Origin: Pomphorhynchus laevis
Taxonomy: Eukaryota; Acanthocephala; Palaeacanthocephala; Echinorhynchida; Pomphorhynchidae
Direction of reading: 5' to 3'
DNA: 64,000 nucleotides
Assembly (NCBI GenBank): GCA_012934845.2
Contig: WNNJ02002070.1
Coordinates: 89,907 to 153,906, forward strand
Shown: positions 33,150 to 43,599 of the stretch, piece by piece
Position numbering within the stretch: the first letter of the stretch is position 1
How the letters are laid out: each line of letters opens with the position of its first letter
The notes under the pieces: model-generated
Database searches by the model: none
Told to the model about the DNA's origin: nothing
What the model saw: the letters and a program-made list of their open reading frames with translations, nothing else
Translations under genes and position numbers: made by a program

Positions 33150-34070
33150 ATAAAAGATCATGCCTAGATAAGCTCGATCTCAAATACCTGTTCCTGATCA
33201 CGCATCTTCCACATCGGAATGCAATGATTGTTATACAAGTTTGGAAGTTGAATGCAATTATAAAGACGGTGACGTGTGGACCCTTGTTAGAGTTAAAATA
33301 TCTGACCAATAGGTGTATCAAAATAAACCGTTTATATGTGGTGTTCGTTCATCAGTAAAACTTTGACATCTAGTCTGCTCCTCCACTTTTGTCTCACACA
33401 CGACTACTCAGACCGATACTGTTTTTGACGTTTCCCTCGCATCAACATATTACTTCGCATCGTATAACCCCATTCTTGAACCTTTTCTCACACACACTCC
33501 TCGTTCAACAACTCTCACATGCAATCGTTGTTCAACTACGGATAAAGCTTCCATTCATCTTCATCATCCTAACAACGCAAACGATAAAGCTTTTCATGTC
33601 GTACCTCCTCATTCGTATTCCTCCCCGTCTAAATACCTCTCATACTTCTTTCTTCTCTTCACGTATTCTTTTCTCTACCTCCCCGTCTAAATACCTCTCA
33701 TACTTCTTTCTTCTCTTCACGTACTTCTTTCTCTACCTCCCTCGTATCACTTCTCAATAATTTACAACCTTCATTTAAAATCATCTCCAATCACATCTCT
33801 GATCAACCGATTCAACACCCCACTCCTGTCACACTTGATCAAACCAATCCAAATCAAACCAAATTCTACATCGAGCATCCCTGCCATTCCCACTTATACC
33901 TGCTCTTCTGCCTCTACTTCTACCAGCTCTGTCCGTCCACCACACCCACGTAATCGATTTCCTTCGCGCGATCGCTATATTATCATATCTAACTTAAAGC
34001 TTCCCGAATGCTTATCCATAATCCCGACGAACATAATTACGACGGATTGTTTAACGAGCAGAGCTAATTA
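33150..34070 (+). mobile_element. LINE G, 5' part of ORF1 only
   Basis: The plus strand encodes a PHD-like finger piece (CNDCYTSLEVECNYKDGDVW near 33220-33280 and KPFICG) and then serine- and threonine-rich linker. Near 33940-34010 it reads RNRFPSRDRYIIISNLKLPE, matching LINE A ORF1. Similarity ends at about 34015. The linker contains a tandem duplication of about 56 bp (33605-33660 and 33670-33740, CCCCGTCTAAATACCTCTCA). A 5' fragment without a 3' end is unusual for a LINE and implies later loss of the rest. Confidence 0.65.
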
Positions 34071-34526
34071 ATAATTATTAGTTTAATAATAGATTTAAAA
34101 TTAATCTTAATTATTAAATTTGAAATTTTTGAGCAGTATCAAAAAAAACAAATTAATTTTATATTTCGCTAGCTACCGCTGGCATAATATAAAAATACGT
34201 ACAATTTGTCCAAGTATGCTTTATTTTTCTGATTATGTGTTTCTTTTAAGCAGGAACGATAAAAATAAATTTGTTCTGTTTACGCTGCTCAAAAATTATT
34301 CAAACTAATCTATTATTTAGAAGTGCGATGCCATTAAAATTAAGTTTTCCTTGAAAAAATCGGTAACCGATTATTTAATTAATTTAATTAATCTATAATT
34401 CAAATTAATCTATTATTTGAAATCAAATATTTATACGACTCACTTTCCTTAATTTGCTGAAAAAATATATACGCTGAAATTCAATAAAATAATGAATTTG
34501 ATGCTTATGAATAAAATTGGGTAATT
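34071..34526. other. Intron 1, 3' part
   Basis: AT-rich, with TTAATTAATTTAATTAAT runs. It ends in TTTGCTTGATAG, a usable acceptor for xylosyltransferase exon 2. Confidence 0.35.
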
Positions 34527-35019
34527 CGTTTGCTTGATAGAAATAACTCCATTGTAGTTATCCACATTGATATCCAAAGCACTTATTTGTACAGTATCCT
34601 GAATGTACTAGTTGACACGTTCACCAACGTACATCTCTTGAGAAAGCAAAGACATACTAGCTGGGGTAGCAGAGAAACCTTGAATGCATTCGTAGACGCA
34701 CTGTATTTCGTTCGTCATTTATCATGGACTTATATTATTAATCTAAGTGAAAGCGACTATCCTGTAAAGTCGATAGATCATCTTAGCCGTATTCTAGATG
34801 CATATGATCCAACTAATTTTATTCGGTTTTCCAAGTGTGATCAATTATCAAAGAAACGTCAAGGTTTGGACAGAATATTCACTCAATGTGGTAGACGTAT
34901 GATAGATACTGGTGCAAGTCGGAATCATATGAATAAGCTACAGTTTGGGTCGGATTGGCTACACGTAATTGCATTTGTATTAGCAAATCAACAAAAAGCC
35001 CCCCAAACTGATTTTTGCC
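34527..35019 (+). CDS. XYLT: Protein O-xylosyltransferase, exon 2 (GT14 catalytic core)
   Basis: The frame encodes the centre of the glycosyltransferase family 14 fold: VVIHIDIQSTYL (the HVD-like strand), VHLLRKQRHTSWGS (the W-G turn), LNAFVDALYFV, YIINLSESDYPVKSIDHL (FxNLS..DYP, a diagnostic motif), KKRQGLDRIFTQC and QFGSDWLHVIAF (GSDW). Human XYLT1/2 have the same order and spacing. The 3' boundary is uncertain: a GTAATT donor occurs at 34965, right after DWLH, and a GTTTGA at 35020. The later one gives a residue count to ESFFH closer to human XYLT and I prefer it. No internal stop is present. Confidence 0.8.
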
Positions 35020-35217
35020 TTTGTTTGATATTATACTTTTCAATTTGGCTTAGAAATTTATCCAAGTGTATTATTTCTTTGGCTGAAAATATCATTTTAT
35101 TCTCACATTTTTTGCTAACATTTTATTCTCACATTTTCATCGATAGTTTTTATACAAACTTTTTCTAGTAGAATGTGAAGTACATACTAAAATATTAGTA
35201 TAATATTTTATATTATT
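35020..35217. other. Intron 2, short flank left of the LTR element
   Basis: AT-rich, including a duplicated TTATTCTCACATTTT near 35100. No exon. Confidence 0.3.
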
Positions 35218-35327
35218 TGTAATATTAAACATTCAGGAAGCTTTATTTAAATATCTATAACAAATATAATCGTTAAAGCAAAGTTCAATACAAGATAAAT
35301 AGTTCAAGTTACTTGTCAAATATCACA
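35218..35327 (-). repeat. LTR of the Gypsy element (3' LTR)
   Basis: The 110-bp repeat starts TGTAATATT and ends ATATCACA on the plus strand, i.e. TG...CA ends. It differs from its partner at two positions. Confidence 0.88.
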
Positions 35328-38300
35328 TTCTTCGGCGATCTTCTTTTTTTATACATAATCGTTGAGATATTTTGGTCTTGCTAGTTTTCGGCCTTTTGAA
35401 GAAATCTGTAATCCGCCAGGGAATTTACTATTTATATCGTACTTCGTTAATTCTTCTGATGAGTTTGTATATTCTGAAAAATCATCTGAAAGATCATCAG
35501 GTTTCTCGATTTCGTCAATTCTATTCCGATTCAGATCCTCGTCTATATTTTGTATATCCCGTTCTTCTGATGAAACGTTTAAGGAAGATTTTGATTCTGG
35601 GACAAGTTTATATTCTAAGCTAGACGATTCCGTTAGATGGCATATATGTTGATTATTAATTGTAACTTCGCGGTCGTTATTTAGTACAATTCAAGAGCAG
35701 TTGTCGTTTGTATAAACTATCTTGCCCTCGACTACTTTAGAATTATACTTATTTTGAGAATTAAAATTTCGAACAAGAACTATATTATCTCTCTGCATTG
35801 TCTTTGGTGTTGCTTGTCTTTCATAAATTCGCCTAGGATGGAAAAACATTCTATCGTGTGGTGTAGTTCCGATAGATGTGCAGAGCAATGAACGAATAGA
35901 ATAAAGCGCGATGTCAAGTGTCTCTTCCCATCTCTTAGATCGTGTAATCTTAGCTGTATGGCTCGCCGCAAAGTTCCATTTAGACGCTCAACTTGGCCAT
36001 TTCCACGTGGATTGTACACAGAACTGTGTCCTACAGCAACACAATTTTTATGCAAAAATGAATAAAACTCGTTTGAAGTGAATGATCGTCCTCGATCAGT
36101 GAGTACAAATCGAGGAGGACCGAGTATATTGAAAAGCGAAATTAAGCATTTTATCACAGATTTGCTACTCGTATCCTCACAAGCAAATTCGAATGGAAAA
36201 CGAGAAAATTCGTCGATTATGGTTAATAAGTAAGGGCGACCGGATTTTGTAGGCAGTGGTCCTTTAAAATCAATGGCTAAGCGTTCAAAAGGAGAAGTCG
36301 CTTTTATCAAATGTGCTTCTGGAGGTTTTAAAAATCTAGGCTTTATACGAATACATGCATCGCACTTGTTAATAATCGTTCGAATTTCATCCAATGAATA
36401 AGGTAAATTTTCCTGCCGAACATAATGAGCCAATCGTGTGCAACCAGGATGACACAAACGACAAATGTAATTCAGCTAGTTTATCGAGACCTTTTATGGT
36501 TCCACAAACATCTCGTGACAATGAGTCAGCCACTGTGTTAAGCGTTCCAGGTCTATACACAATTTCAAATACATACTCTGAAAGTTCCATTTTCCACCGT
36601 TCTATTTTTTCATTTTTCATTTTACTTCGTTGTTGCTTGTTGAATATATACACAACCGACCGCTGATCGCTAATTACTGTAAACTTTCGCCCAATCAAGT
36701 AATGTCTCCAATGTCGTAGCGCAAATATTATAGCAGAGGCTTCCTTCTCGATAGACGACTGATGCAATGACGTTTTATCTAGCATCTTGGAGAAATATGC
36801 AATAGGCTTAGTATGCTGAGAGAGTACTGCTTCAATGGAGTAATTCGATGCGTCAGTCTCTACAGTAAAAGGAATAGTGAAATCAACCGTACCAAGGGTA
36901 GCTTCAATAATTTGTTGGCGAATCAATTCGAATGAGTTTATAGCCTCAGTTGATATAGGAAAAGTCTGAACTTTGACTTGAGAACGTATTTTCAAAGAAA
37001 AATCTTTTACCCATTTCGAGTAGTGTGAAAATAATCCGATCAATCGGCGTAAAGACTGCATATTTGTAGGTAATTTAAGAGATCTTAGACAGTGCACTCT
37101 CTCGGGATCAGGTCTTTTCCGGAAATTTGATAGCCAAGTAAACTTATACTATTGCTTGCACTTCTTGTCTTGTCTGGATTTAATGTGATATTGTACTTTT
37201 TAACAATTTTTATAAATCGCTTTAAATTTCGATCATGATCGTCTTTGTCTTTCCCACAAATGACTACGTCGTCGAGATAAGCGTATGTTCCGTCTAAATG
37301 CTCATCGAAGATGAAACGCGCTTAAAAGCAGGAAGAGCATTCGTTAAGCCAAAAGGAATCTTGCAGAATACATAGAGAGATCCATCTGCTTCAAATGCAG
37401 TAAAAGTCATTTCGAACTCATCCATTGGGACTTGATGATAAGCAGATGTCAGATCGACATCATTGTAAAGCGCATATTGACTGACCTGGTCAACAATATC
37501 TGCAATATGGGGAATTGGATAAGCATCCAAACTCGTATAAATGTTGACTGTTCTGGAATAATCTATTACCATTTTCCATTTCTTTGAGTTCTTTACAACA
37601 AGGGGTTGATCTCTCCATGGTGATTTGCTAGGTCGTATTATTCCGTTCGATAAAATTCGACTTATTTCTGTTCTGATAAATTAAATTTCGGGCTGTGTAT
37701 AACGTCGTGACTTTGTTACAATCGGTCTCCATGATTTTGCATTGTCCGAGAAAAGCTTTGGAGGTTGCACTCGCATTGTTGTAATAGCGTTGATTGAAAC
37801 TGGCAATTCTCTTCCGGGCAAAGAAAAAGTAATAGATTGATGTCGCGACAGAAAGCTTTGTCCTAATATGCATTCTGAGCACAAATTTTCGAGTACGCCA
37901 AATGACACCGTTTTGTATGATCGATCAAAAACGACGATATATTGTCGCACTGTCCCTTTCGTCGAAGTTGCCATATTTGCCATTGCCATTGTCACCACAT
38001 CCTTACAACGGGAATCATATGTTAAATTTAATTTTCGAGCTACGTCGGAACGAATAAAATTGTTAGTGCTTCCAGTATCAACCATTGTATTTAATATTTG
38101 ATTTTTAATGCGCATCGGGATGATAATTCTAGAGTCAAATGAAACAGCGCTTGACATTGCGAATGTCGAGATTTTTGAGTTACTTTTACATACGCGCCCG
38201 AAATGCCCAACCTTTCCACATTTTGAACAGTTTGCATCCTTGGCCGGGCATAGAGATCGGTGATGTTTAGTTGTTTTTCCACAAAAGTAGCATTTCCAAA

Positions 38301-39035
38301 TTCATGGTATTTTATTTGAAGCGGCAAGTATCGTTTGTTCAGTATCAGAATCTATCGTTTCTGGTATTCCATCTCTATTGGCATGTGTAGACGTTGTTGT
38401 AACTGCAATACTCGTGTTGTAATTTTGAGTTTGGTTCATTTCAGCAGCTTGGAATTGGACTTGCTCTACGGCTTTTGTTTGTGCACATGCTCCGGTAAGG
38501 GTTAACGTCGAGTTTTCGAGCAATCGTTCTCTAATAACATTTGATTTAAGACCAGATATAAAGGCATTTAAAACGGCTTGGTCGCGATGTCCTTCTGCAG
38601 ATAGGGTAAAATTTACAGTCTGACGACATTGACTTAGTATATCTATGTATTGAGATACTGTTTCGCAGTCAGATTGCTTGCGTGAATATAGAAGATATCG
38701 TTAATAAACAACGCTGATCGTTTTGTCAAACATTTCTTGTAACAATTTGATAGCTTCATCGTACGATTGCGCATCCTTTATGCTTCGGTATATAGTTGGA
38801 GAAACATAATTGCGTAGAATTGACAAATTGTCTGACTCAGTAGCATGAATACGGGTAAGAAATTCTTTAAAAGTGTCGTACCATTGACGCCAAATATCCA
38901 GGGCATCAGAATCTGAGCTGTTGATTGTAAGTTTACTGGGTTGTAAATATCTTGCCAGACTATCCACTTGAGATATCAGCAAAGGCAAATCCTGTGCTCC
39001 ATTATCCATCGCCCGCGTACAATATTTAAATAAAT

Positions 39036-39145
39036 TGTAATATTAAACATTAAGAAAGCTTTATTTAAATATCTATAACAAATATAATCGTTAAAGCAAA
39101 GTTCAATACAAGATAAATAGTTCAAGTTACTTGTCAAATATCACA
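39036..39145 (-). repeat. LTR of the Gypsy element (5' LTR)
   Basis: This is the 110-bp partner of 35218-35327 and lies beside the gag start. An LTR this short is at the low end for the family. Confidence 0.88.
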
Positions 39146-40140
39146 CCCATTAGTATCATTCAAGAAAAAATTTGAATATTAATTTTTAAAATTTTATTAA
39201 TATTTTTTTAATTCAGTGTTCATTAAATCAAAACAATGGAATATATCCAGGAATATACAAACATATATATAATTGGCAAAATTTACAATTATATATATAT
39301 ATATAGTATCTCAGTGTAAAATTATTAGATTACAAAGCGATCAAGCAATTCATAGACAAAATATTTCTAATTTCTGAAGATGCTAGTAGTTACTAGAGAA
39401 ATATCAAAATAATTTTGTCTTTCCATTTGACCTGATCGCTCCTGAATATTATAAAATACGGATCAGGATAGATATATTTCTTATAATTCATAGTTTTGCT
39501 GCTGAGCAAAACAAAAAGATAGCAATACACAATCTCTTCAAATTTGTACTTTGGTTTTCCTGAACAAATTTGAAATAAATTGAACAAATTGTAAATGAAA
39601 AATCGAAAAAGCATTGATCACAAACAAATCGTGTTTTGTTTTTGATTTGTCATCAGCTCAAGAAATATAAAAATAAAATAGTCTGCTCTAAGATTCCAAA
39701 TTTTAAAAAATGGATTAAGATCCGAATGCTATGAATTATTTTCAATTGTATATTTAGATTTCATAAAAATTATTAATTACGAGGTATTTTGCAAGGAAGT
39801 AATTTCCTGGATACCGATTAAACAATTAAGCCCTTCGCTACACAGTATGTGATTGAAGGAGACTCGACAACATTGAGTTCATTTAAAAATTGTTTCGTAA
39901 TCGAACTGCATTCAAAAATTAAAAATTAGACCTAATTTGACGATAAAAGCAATTTAAATGCTTGATATGATGCTATTCAATTTAAAAATATTATTTTTAA
40001 TGTTTTTAACATTAAAGTCCGTAACTCTAAGAGTTAATAAAATTAGGAAGTTACATTCACATGAACATCTTGATTATGTAAAATAAATGCTATTATGTTA
40101 TGTATCCACCGATCTGTGGCCTTATTCACGCTTTCTGCAG
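39146..40140. other. Intron 2, right part
   Basis: AT-rich sequence with a TATATATA run near 39290. The last 80 bases match 31249-31330. It ends in TTATTCACGCTTTCTGCAG, a strong pyrimidine-rich acceptor for exon 3. Confidence 0.5.
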
Positions 40141-41198
40141 CAGGAATAAAATACACTACATACTGGCAGACAATAAACTTTCCGTTGGAATCATTTTTTC
40201 ATTCGATCATTCAAAACAATCCTCTGTTGTTTAAGTACATAAATCACAATCTTCGCTTTGTTGCTTGGAACAGAAGTTTCTCTTGTCAAAAAGGAAAACA
40301 CTCATGTACTGGGCGGTTAAGCTCAGATGATCAATGTGGTTGTTCTGCTCTGCCACTATCGTATCCATTTCATCTAACATACTTGCTGAAACCCTCCACA
40401 TTCTTCGCTCGTAAGATAGACGCTACATTTTCGCCCGATTTGTTAAATGTAATCGATGGGCGTTTAGCTAAACGTACCAAATATGAAAGAGGACAACGTT
40501 ACAAAAGTGAAAGCTTGCTGCACTGGCTTAATCGATTCCACTCGGAAACTGATAAATCAAGCAGTATTTCAATGGCTATTTCTAAATTAATCCAAACACT
40601 CTATCGTAGTCCAAATTGTTCGTATCAACTACATGATGCTACTGACTTTTACAACAATGGTACATACGAAGGAATTATAGCTACAATTATACTTTGCGAT
40701 ATGACAGTTGTGGACATTTTCTTAAGATCAAAATCGATTAGCAAATCCACTGGCATTTATGCAGGTCGAATGTGGGACTGGTCGCAGAACAGGTTTAAGG
40801 ATCAATCACATATTTTTCTCTATAATAGTCATTTGCCTATGTTCATTACAGTATGTAATAGATCAGCAATTGAAATTACCTCAGATCACGAATTCTATCA
40901 GTTTAAACAAAAAGGAAATATATTAGACGATAAACATTTATTTGAACTCACGGACGACGATTCAGTGAATCGGAACACAAACTCAATTCGTATTCATTGC
41001 AAGACAAATAATGCTAGCTTGTCTGTGCTAATCCTAAATTGTGATGATAATAATGTGACTAGAATAAACCTAGATAAATCCAAGATTAATAAACATTTCG
41101 GTATTCAAGGCATTTGTATGAGAAATCAAAATTGTTCAAGAACGGAATGGTCGCTTGAAAATAGAATACTTCACAGACATACATCCAAAATTTGGTAA
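40141..41198 (+). CDS. XYLT: Protein O-xylosyltransferase, exon 3 (rest of GT14 plus C-terminal domain)
   Basis: After the acceptor the frame reads AGIKYTTYWQT, then PLESFFHSI (P-x-ESFFH, diagnostic for xylosyltransferase), NHNLRFVAWNR, a cysteine cluster (C...C...DDQCGCS, as in the DWCGCSP motif) and PSTFFARKIDATF. The remaining 250 residues correspond to the C-terminal Xylo_C region: CSYQLHDATDFYNN, TIILCDMTVVDIF, TGIYAGRMWDW. The stop is at 41196-41198. The C-terminal part is shorter than in vertebrates. With exons 1 and 2 the protein would have about 600 residues. The exon has no stop or frameshift, so the gene is probably functional if its introns, including the one holding the Gypsy element, are spliced. 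Confidence 0.85.
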
Positions 41199-41586
41199 AA
41201 AATACTTAATCATGCAAGTAAATTTACTGTTGCCAGAAAATTTTCGGTCTATATTTCTAAGATTGGAAATGTATTTGAAATTTATTAAACTTATGTTTCA
41301 TTTTCAAAAGTCACAAAAAAGCACATAAAATGTATATTTTTCAGATTCAAAGAATCAACAATTTAAGTTCAATTTCTATTTCATGGCTTTTAAAGCTGTT
41401 ATTTATTCATTCCAGCTCGCCCCACTAATGTACACTAGCTTCCCTGGCAAGTCAGAGATTATTCATGTAATGTATTCTATTTATAAAGTCTGTTTTACAA
41501 TTTTTATATTTTGGTAATTTGATTATTTATGACAAAATTTGATTAGTATTAAGAATGTAAACATTTTATAAATGACCCCTATTTCA
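41199..41586. other. 3' flank of the xylosyltransferase gene
   Basis: AT-rich with no further exon recognised; it should contain the 3' untranslated region. Confidence 0.35.
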
Positions 41587-41960
41587 GGTTCTCATATTTT
41601 GCATAACAGAAGGTATTAGTAAGATACCACGTGCAAATTCAACTTTTTACCTAGGATAATCATATTTCGAGATATTCAATTTTTAATTTTCTAGAAAATA
41701 AAAATAAAAAATAAAAATGTGTAGTGCATATTACGACCTGAAATGTTTAATACCTCCTCAATAGACAATTGCTTATAACATATAAAAAGTATATCAAGTA
41801 AAAGTTAAAAAATATATATGACAAAAAATATATTTTAAGATAATTTTTTTCTCAAACTTTTCAATTGTGGACAAAACTATTTTTTATATTATTTAAATCA
41901 TCGAAGTTGGATATACTATCAAAATTTTAGATCAATTCGACTCCTATAGTAGGATAAATA
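41587..41960. repeat. Direct repeat pair, copy 1 (374 bp)
   Basis: From GGTT.TCATATTTTGCATAAC to ATAGTAGGATAAATA this segment recurs at 42563-42930 with only a 6-8 bp length difference in an AAATAAAAA run and one or two substitutions. The copies are 976 bp apart. Confidence 0.92.
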
Positions 41961-42562
41961 GTTCCTGCTATTACAACATTTTCTTCACGCTGCTCTTCTA
42001 TCCTTAAAGCCTTTGTTAAAGTATGCTTGTTTAGCTAGTTATTCGGAATAGATCTAGTTGTTATTATGATTTCCATGATTTCCGCCTTTATACCCTTATA
42101 TACTGACTGCTTGAGTACATTCACAAAAGTTTTATTTGGGCTTTTTCTCTTTATTTCTACTTGCATCTTCTAATATATTAACTATTTCTGGTAGTTCACT
42201 TACTCTTTTATGCAATTCACAATTTTCTGTCTTGGCCAAGTGTATCGAACTAACTACACAGAATCCATTCAAGTTTGTACGATCTGTAAATTATCTGGGC
42301 ACACATCCTGGTAACCACACAGACACCCACACCTTTAATCTGGATCTCACTAGTTTTTAATATCTCAACCACTTCATTCTTGCAACAACCTGTATACTTT
42401 AATCCTCGTTTTCGACATTCTGTCTGCAAATCCACCAACTGCATTTTCTAATGTATTACTTGCATATTTTATAATTTATTACTAATTCATCTTCTAATTT
42501 ATTACTTGCATCGTATAATTTATTAACTCTAAAAAATATATAGTTTAATACCGCCTTTTTTC
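41961..42562 (-). mobile_element. Segment between the direct repeats, with a SAP-like ORF piece
   Basis: The minus strand at 42250-42444 encodes MQLVDLQTECRKRGLKYTG followed by a NEVVEIL helix, a good match to the SAP motif (hydrophobic-x-x-L-x-x-x-x-x-x-R-G-L-x-x-x-G-x-K-x-x-h-h-x-x-L). The next codons continue toward AQIIYRSYKLEWILCS before stops. It resembles an ORF1 N-terminus of a LINE but no companion parts are present. Confidence 0.4.
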
Positions 42563-42930
42563 GGTTATCATATTTTGCATAACAGAAGGTATTAGTAAGA
42601 TACCACGTGCAAATTCAACTTTTTACCTAGGATAATCATATTTCGAGATATTCAATTTTTAATTTTCTAGAAAATAAAAATAAAAAATGTGTAGTGCATA
42701 TTACGACCTGAAATGTTTAATACCTCCTCAATAGACAATTGCTTATAACATATAAAAAGTATATCAAGTAAAAGTTAAAAAATATATATGACAAAAAATA
42801 TATTTTAAGATAATTTTTTTCTCAAACTTTTCAATTGTGGACAAAACTATTTTTTATATTATTTAAATCATCGAAGTTGGATATACTATCAAAATTTTAG
42901 ATCAATTCGACTCCTATAGTAGGATAAATA
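42563..42930. repeat. Direct repeat pair, copy 2 (368 bp)
   Basis: Partner of 41587-41960. The sequence after it (TAATGTTAAATTACGTATGA) is echoed at 43135-43180 next to a third, diverged piece beginning TACTATCAAAATTTCAGAGC at 43090, so the ancestral unit was longer than the present pair. Confidence 0.9.
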
Positions 42931-42967
42931 TAATGTTAAATTACGTATGACTTGTTCAATACAGATT

Positions 42968-43008
42968 TTCACTTCGCCTTTGACATCGTCGACCACTCCG
43001 TCCTCCTT
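42968..43008 (+). mobile_element. 40-bp LINE reverse-transcriptase chip
   Basis: TTCGCCTTTGACATCGTCGAC and the following CACTCCGTCCTCCTT match the AFDIVDHSVLL codons of LINE E (29605-29640). No other LINE sequence surrounds it. Confidence 0.7.
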
Positions 43009-43308
43009 CCTAACCAGTTTAATAAATTAACCAGTTTAATAAATTCTTTAATCAAGAATTTATTTAATAAATAAATTCTTGATTAATACCTACTATCAAA
43101 ATTTCAGAGCAATTCAACTCTCAGATGAAGAAAAATATAATGTTCAATTACGGATGAATTGTTCAATTTAGGTTTTCACTAAAGCTATGACAAAAATAAA
43201 TTATTTTAATTAAATGTTATAATTTAAAATAACTCTTTACTGTCGTCCAATAGGTTTCCAATAGGCTTGACCTTAAATAAGTTTGAAAAATAATTAACAT
43301 ACATTCCA

Positions 43309-43453
43309 GATTAATCCAGTTACAGATCAATCCAGTTACAGATGAATGCAGTTACAGATCAATCCAGTTCCAGAGCAATCCAGTTCCAGAGCAATCCAGT
43401 TCTAGATCAATCCATTTACAGATCAATCCAGTTACAGATCAATCCAGTTCCGC
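43309..43453. repeat. Minisatellite, 17-bp unit, about 8.5 copies
   Basis: CAGATCAATCCAGTTAC and close variants repeat in tandem. On the minus strand the array follows GAGCGGAACTG, the right arm of the LINE B terminal hairpin, so it may be the amplified tail of that LINE. Confidence 0.88.
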
Positions 43454-43510
43454 TCGCGGAATTTTTAGAGTTAACCACTCTAATTATTAAAACAAATTAC
43501 AGAGCTGATT

Positions 43511-43540
43511 ACAGTTCCGCTCGTTGAAGAGCGGAACTGT
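43511..43540 (-). other. LINE B terminal hairpin, 12-bp arms
   Basis: ACAGTTCCGCTC and GAGCGGAACTGT are perfect reverse complements with a 6-base loop. The position after the last coding remnant fits a CR1-type 3' signal. A half copy (CAGTTCCGCTCG) recurs at 43444-43455. Confidence 0.8.
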
Positions 43541-43599
43541 TACAACCAAACCAAGGATAAGAACTTCCAATGTTGCCTTGATCAGCGTGTATTATCCAA

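Larger units (their letters stand above)
35218..39145 (-). mobile_element. Fossil Ty3/Gypsy LTR retrotransposon
   Basis: A broken Ty3/Gypsy element lies in intron 2 of the xylosyltransferase gene, opposite in direction. In element order it has a gag region (from about 39009), a zinc-knuckle region (near 38.25 kb), an aspartic protease (DTGS, near 38.07 kb), a reverse transcriptase, RNase H, an integrase with an HHCC-like part and a core, and a hydrophilic C-terminal tail ending near 35.35 kb. The gag start is only about 30 bp inside the LTR, and I could not identify a primer binding site. A purine-rich tract adjoins the 3' LTR. The coding region is broken in several places. LTR similarity of about 98% points to a fairly young insertion. 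A target duplication is not evident. Confidence 0.9.

Noticed and set aside
33389-33760. 123-codon Ser/Leu/Phe-rich membrane-like ORF
   Set aside because: It lies in the C-rich LINE ORF1 linker read in the wrong frame, with an internal tandem duplication.
41587-42930. The 370-bp direct repeats as LTRs of a small retroelement
   Set aside because: The ends lack TG...CA, no primer site or polypurine tract is visible, and a third partial copy suggests a longer tandem unit.
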